From: an uncultured Eubacteriales bacterium
GTDB taxonomy: Bacteria > Bacillota > Clostridia > Peptostreptococcales > Anaerovoracaceae
Direction: 5' to 3'
Length of the DNA: 7,001 nucleotides
Assembly: GCA_902797405.1 (NCBI GenBank)
Contig: CADBSP010000144.1
Coordinates: 1-7,001 of the forward strand
In this document: piece by piece, positions 4,899-7,001 of the stretch
Layout: each line of letters opens with the position of its first letter
Position numbering within the stretch: the stretch's first letter is position 1
The notes under the pieces: generated by a model
Databases searched by the model: none
The model's input: only the letters and a program-made list of their open reading frames with translations
Told to the model about the DNA's origin: nothing
Program-made: the position numbers and the translations under genes

Positions 4899-5516
4899 TT
4901 ATTGCCGAAAAACCGACTTATTATTCATAACATATTGAATGCCTGAAACAACAGTCATGACAAGGGACGCCCAAAGGAAAAGCTGTGCCAGAAGTGCAAT
5001 CCAATTAATCGATCCGGAAACAGCGTCGCCGGAAGCCAATGAATCAGTAAGTTCCTGAATTGAAGAAAGAGATGCCGTAGAATAAACCGGTCCACCTGAT
5101 GCTTTTGTTAGAATAAGAAGAGGAACTGCAATCATCTGAAGCACGGTTTTGATTTTACCGCTCATGTCAGCAGCGATAACAATTCCTTCGGATGCTGCGA
5201 CCGTGCGCATACCTGCGACCAGGAATTCTCGAGCCAAAATAACGGCCAGCATCCATGCCGGAACCAGCTGATCCTCATCCGCCACCAGAAGACAAAATGC
5301 CGAATATACCAAAATCTTATCGGCCAACGGATCCATGATTTTCCCGAAATTGGTAATGAGCCCCCTGGCCCGTGCAATCTGTCCGTCCAGCATATCTGTT
5401 AATGAAGCTAGAATAAATAAAAAGAGAGCTAAAAAATAATGCTCCGTCATATATAAACCTATGAAGAATGGAACCGCTATTATTCTGGCTACAGTCAATT
5501 TATTCGGGAGATTCAT
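4899..5516 (-). CDS. pgsA: CDP-diacylglycerol-glycerol-3-phosphate 3-phosphatidyltransferase
   Basis: Encodes 205 aa, a multi-pass membrane enzyme that makes phosphatidylglycerophosphate from CDP-diacylglycerol and glycerol-3-phosphate, the committed step toward phosphatidylglycerol and cardiolipin. The complete CDP-alcohol phosphotransferase signature is present: D41-x2-D44-G45-x2-A48-R49-x8-G58-x3-D62-x3-D66. The N-terminus MNLPNKLTVARIIAVPFF is typical of PgsA. Hydrophobic segments lie near 10-22, 26-40, 67-80, 86-105, 123-137 and 170-195. A loop at about 138-168 is rich in Ser and Gly and may be a little long. The ATG at 5514-5516 is preferred over an in-frame TTG at 5537 because homology starts there and AGGA/GAGG lies just upstream. 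It is followed by cinA after 148 bp. Confidence 0.95.
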   Translation of the reverse strand: MNLPNKLTVARIIAVPFFIGLYMTEHYFLALFLFILASLTDMLDGQIARARGLITNFGKIMDPLADKILVYSAFCLLVADEDQLVPAWMLAVILAREFLVAGMRTVAASEGIVIAADMSGKIKTVLQMIAVPLLILTKASGGPVYSTASLSSIQELTDSLASGDAVSGSINWIALLAQLFLWASLVMTVVSGIQYVMNNKSVFRQ

Positions 5517-5548
5517 TTTCCTGCTTCCTCGTATCAATCGTAATAATA

Positions 5549-5576
5549 ATTATATTTCCAACGCTCTGATTTATAA
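5549..5576 (-). promoter_or_regulatory. Candidate pgsA promoter
   Basis: Perfect -10 TATAAT (5549-5554) with a weak -35 TTATAA (5571-5576) at 16-bp spacing, predicted start near 5542, about 26 nt before the pgsA ATG. It lies downstream of the 6S-like RNA terminator, so pgsA would need it. The 11-mer CGTTGGAAATA here (5553-5563) also occurs at the 6S-like promoter (5804-5814). Confidence 0.5.
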
Positions 5577-5601
5577 GCCATGCCTATCGCTTAATAGTTA
5601 T

Positions 5602-5777
5602 AAAAAAATACCCAGAAGCTCCGTTGGGGTATAATTGACGCCCTATCATTCGATAGGTGGGTTACCTGTCAGAAGTTTTCTGTCTTCCTGTCAAGCAGGC
5701 CTGACATATTGTCCCGAACTCGGATTCCCGTTCAATTAGTGTAGGTTCAATTATGAATCCCAACAAAAGTCCCAGGC
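5602..5777 (-). ncRNA. ssrS: 6S RNA (RNA polymerase-binding regulatory RNA)
   Basis: A ~176-nt transcript bounded by a strong promoter and a U-run (TATTTTTTTA, 5601-5610). It folds by eye as one long interrupted hairpin. The 5' CCUGGGACUUUUGUUGGG pairs with the 3' CCCAACGGAGCUUCUGGG end with one mismatch. AUAAUUGA then pairs with UCAAUUAU (8 bp). A central open region carries hairpin CCTATC-GAAT-GATAGG on its 3' side. The apical arm has GGG/CCC and TGTCAG/CTGACA stems. A closed stem, an asymmetric central bubble with a small 3' hairpin and an apical arm make up 6S architecture, which mimics an open promoter and sequesters sigma-70/sigma-A holoenzyme in stationary phase. No other RNA of this size that I know fits as well, but no covariance search was possible. 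Confidence 0.65.
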
Positions 5778-5783
5778 ATGTAT

Positions 5784-5812
5784 ATTATATCATAGTGAAG
5801 TACTATTTCCAA
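5784..5812 (-). promoter_or_regulatory. Promoter of the 6S-like RNA
   Basis: -35 TTGGAA (5807-5812), 17-bp spacer, TATAAT (5784-5789) preceded by TGA, giving a full extended -10. The predicted start at about 5777 coincides with the first base of the closing stem, which supports both calls. Confidence 0.8.
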
Positions 5813-5860
5813 CGAAAGTATTTGAATAATGCACACAACAAAAGTATTTGAATAATGCGC
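5810..5860. repeat. Two 25-bp tandem direct repeats upstream of the 6S-like RNA
   Basis: Copies at 5810-5834 and 5836-5860 are 23/25 identical, spaced 26 bp, with the invariant core AAAGTATTTGAATAATGC (5815-5832 and 5841-5858). They cover roughly -33 to -84 relative to the RNA start, and the nearer copy overlaps the -35. This is the position of UP-element or activator sites; no regulator is recognised. Confidence 0.8.
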
Positions 5861-5939
5861 CAAATGCTCAATCATAGTTTTAAATCAAATACTAATTGAA
5901 TATTTGCATCAATCACGCATTTATACTTGGCTTAGATTA
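5861..5939. other. AT-rich spacer after yebC
   Basis: Holds only a weak CAAATA-N9-TATTTG hairpin (5886-5906), followed on the minus strand by ATTTAAAA. It may be a poor terminator for yebC. Confidence 0.3.
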
Positions 5940-6662
5940 TCAATCGTAAAGGTCAACCGCACAATTGGTCTGAACCTTCTGAACATCTTCGTTATCTTCC
6001 AAAACATCGACGAGTTTCTTTAACTTGGCTATATCCTCGTCCTTTGGTGTGGATTCCATGGAAGGAACGAATTCGACATCGGACTCAACCAGCTCATATC
6101 CTGCATCAGTCAAAGCCTGGTGGACATCCGTATAAACCGACGGATCGGAATAAACAGTGAAGCTATCCTCCTCTGTCACCATATCGTCTGCGCCTGCCTC
6201 CAGTGCAACTTCCATGAGCGCATCTTCGTCGATGTCATCGGTTTTTTCTATCATGAATACACCTTTTCTGCTGAACATATATGATACGCATCCAGGTGTT
6301 CCGAGATTTCCGCCCTGTTTATCAAAGGTAGATCTCACGGAAGATGTGGTTCTGTTTGTATTGTCTGTCAGACAGTTAACTATAAAGGCAACGCCTCCCG
6401 GTCCATATCCTTCAAATGTGAGTTCTTCATATGATGCACCGCCGAGTTCGCCTGTGCCCTTCTTTATAGCACGCTGAATGTTATCATTCGGCATACTGAT
6501 AGCTTTTGCTTTTTCTATTGCAACCCTTAAGCCTGCATTATAATCCGGATCACCACCATCCTTAGCCGCAACAGTAATGGCTTTGGCATATTTGGTGAAC
6601 ATAGCGGCACGCTTTGAATCTTGGGCCGCCTTACGTCCGGCAATCGTTCCATGTCTTCCCAT
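5940..6662 (-). CDS. yebC: YebC/PmpR family protein
   Basis: Encodes 240 aa, the usual length for the family. It begins MGRHGTIAGRKAAQDSKRAA, the basic N-terminal YebC segment, here the HGTIAGRK variant in place of the more common HSKW-type. It continues with FTKYAKAITVAAK, IEKAKAISMPNDNIQRAIKKG, YEELTFEGYGPGGVAFIV, FDKQGGNLGTPGCVSYMFSRKG and an acidic C-terminal domain. Proteins of this family were first called DNA-binding transcriptional regulators. Some are now linked to translation of proline-rich stretches on the ribosome, so either role is possible here. The start is fixed by GGAGG 7 nt upstream. It appears monocistronic: it has its own promoter, and the 6S-like RNA promoter lies about 130 bp downstream. 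Confidence 0.96.
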   Translation of the reverse strand: MGRHGTIAGRKAAQDSKRAAMFTKYAKAITVAAKDGGDPDYNAGLRVAIEKAKAISMPNDNIQRAIKKGTGELGGASYEELTFEGYGPGGVAFIVNCLTDNTNRTTSSVRSTFDKQGGNLGTPGCVSYMFSRKGVFMIEKTDDIDEDALMEVALEAGADDMVTEEDSFTVYSDPSVYTDVHQALTDAGYELVESDVEFVPSMESTPKDEDIAKLKKLVDVLEDNEDVQKVQTNCAVDLYD

Positions 6663-6696
6663 TGGAAGTCCTCCTTTTACTCAAAATATCACCAAT

Positions 6697-6725
6697 ATTA
6701 TATCAAAACGAGTACGTCATTTCAA
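6697..6725 (-). promoter_or_regulatory. Promoter of yebC
   Basis: TTGAAA (6720-6725), 17-bp spacer, TATAAT (6697-6702) with TGA before it (extended -10). The predicted start is near 6690, about 28 nt upstream of the yebC ATG. Confidence 0.85.
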
Positions 6726-6787
6726 GAACCGGGCGACATGTTTGCGATGCCGGACGTCATCTACATAAAGGGGGCACTGCATTTCGA

Positions 6788-6830
6788 TTCCGAGGTGCAG
6801 AATTAAGAAACCGAGTTTTGCACCTCAGAA
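6788..6830 (-). repeat. Hairpin upstream of the yebC promoter
   Basis: TTCCGAGGTGCA (6788-6799) and TGCACCTCAGAA (6819-6830) pair over 12 positions around a 19-nt loop. The only imperfection is C-A in plus-strand RNA but G-U in minus-strand RNA, so the stem is complete only in the minus-strand transcript. No T-run follows, so it is not an ordinary terminator. It could stabilise a 3' end or be part of a structured RNA. Confidence 0.55.
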
Positions 6831-6865
6831 TTATGGACACGGCCAAGGCATTGGGAATAACTGTA

Positions 6866-6944
6866 AAAAACGTTCCTCTTTTTGCTAAAAAGTTTAAAAA
6901 GTTTAACACTTTTCGGCTATTTTTGCGTAAAGAGGAACGTTTTT
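6866..6944 (-). terminator. Long inverted repeat, probable bidirectional terminator
   Basis: Perfect 16-bp arms AAAAACGTTCCTCTTT (6866-6881) and AAAGAGGAACGTTTTT (6929-6944). The 47-bp interior is itself partly self-complementary (GC-TAAAAAG against CTATTTTTGC) and centres on TTAA at 6903-6906, making an imperfect palindrome of 79 bp. Each strand ends in a T-run. It sits about 19 bp after a possible minus-strand stop codon, a natural terminator position, but it is longer than most. A small hairpin-type repeat element is the alternative. Confidence 0.55.
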
Positions 6945-6962
6945 CCTAATATTTGACAATTT

Positions 6963-7001
6963 CTAGATGTCGTCGTCAAAAATCGATCCCTTCATGAACA
7001 T
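6963..7001 (-). CDS. Possible C-terminal end of an upstream gene
   Basis: An open minus-strand frame ends in TAG at 6963-6965 and reads MFMKGSIFDDDI up to the window edge. An acidic tail just before a terminator-like hairpin fits a gene end. Another minus-strand frame (ending VHEGIDF) is also open over a shorter stretch, and 13 codons cannot be assigned to any family. Confidence 0.3.
   Translation of the reverse strand: MFMKGSIFDDDI

Larger units (their letters stand above)
6663..6962. other. Intergenic region upstream of yebC
   Basis: About 300 bp with the yebC promoter, a 12-bp hairpin (6788-6830) and a 79-bp imperfect palindrome (6866-6944). Overlapping ORFs on the plus strand run through the palindrome, lack ribosome binding sites and resemble no protein I know, so none is annotated. 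Confidence 0.6.

Noticed and set aside
5517..5537. In-frame TTG start giving PgsA seven more residues (reads (M)IRGSRK).
   Set aside because: PgsA homology starts at MNLPNKLTVARI, and the AGGA/GAGG site falls inside the putative extra codons.
6614..6949. A 111-codon plus-strand ORF across the yebC upstream region.
   Set aside because: No ribosome binding site, no recognisable similarity, starts inside yebC and runs through the palindrome and hairpin; its length is explained by chance and repeat content.

Overview
The window looks like the chromosome of a low-to-mid GC Gram-positive bacterium of the class Clostridia, possibly Lachnospiraceae-like. The evidence is AGGAGG-type ribosome binding sites, sigma-A promoters, a Gram-positive-type LexA box at recA, a YebC of the variant I associate with that group, and the pgsA-cinA-recA and rplU-rpmA-obg clusters. 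The taxonomic placement is inference. All recognised protein genes lie on the minus strand, so transcription runs from position 7001 toward 1.

From right to left: 13 codons that may end an upstream gene (6963-7001); a 79-bp imperfect palindrome that looks like a terminator or small hairpin element; a second hairpin; a strong promoter; and yebC (5940-6662). The yebC-pgsA gap holds a 25-bp direct repeat, an extended -10 promoter and a ~176-nt RNA with 6S architecture ending in a U-run. Then come pgsA (phosphatidylglycerophosphate synthase), cinA (505 aa, lengthened by two low-complexity inserts) and a 697-bp gap before recA.

That gap is the least explained part of the window. It holds phased C-tract repeats (G-tracts on the minus strand), a near-consensus minus-strand promoter followed by an 11-codon ORF with a perfect Shine-Dalgarno and several hairpins, and an opposing plus-strand promoter/terminator pair that could make a ~78-nt RNA. 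Next to recA are its promoter and a LexA-type box. After recA, a consensus promoter and structured leader precede rplU-rpmA, then a bidirectional hairpin terminator, then the start of obg, which runs off the window.

Functionally the genes are housekeeping: ribosomal proteins and a ribosome-assembly GTPase, recombination and SOS response, membrane lipid synthesis, nucleotide-pool repair, a YebC-family translation or transcription factor, and probably a global RNA polymerase-binding RNA. Departures from the usual picture are an L27 without the cleavable N-terminal extension together with the absence of the prp protease gene, an L21 with a 60-residue C-terminal extension, and the CinA insertions. 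The candidates for undescribed biology are the recA-cinA intergenic RNAs and repeats. No mobile element, phage gene, CRISPR array or defence system was found.
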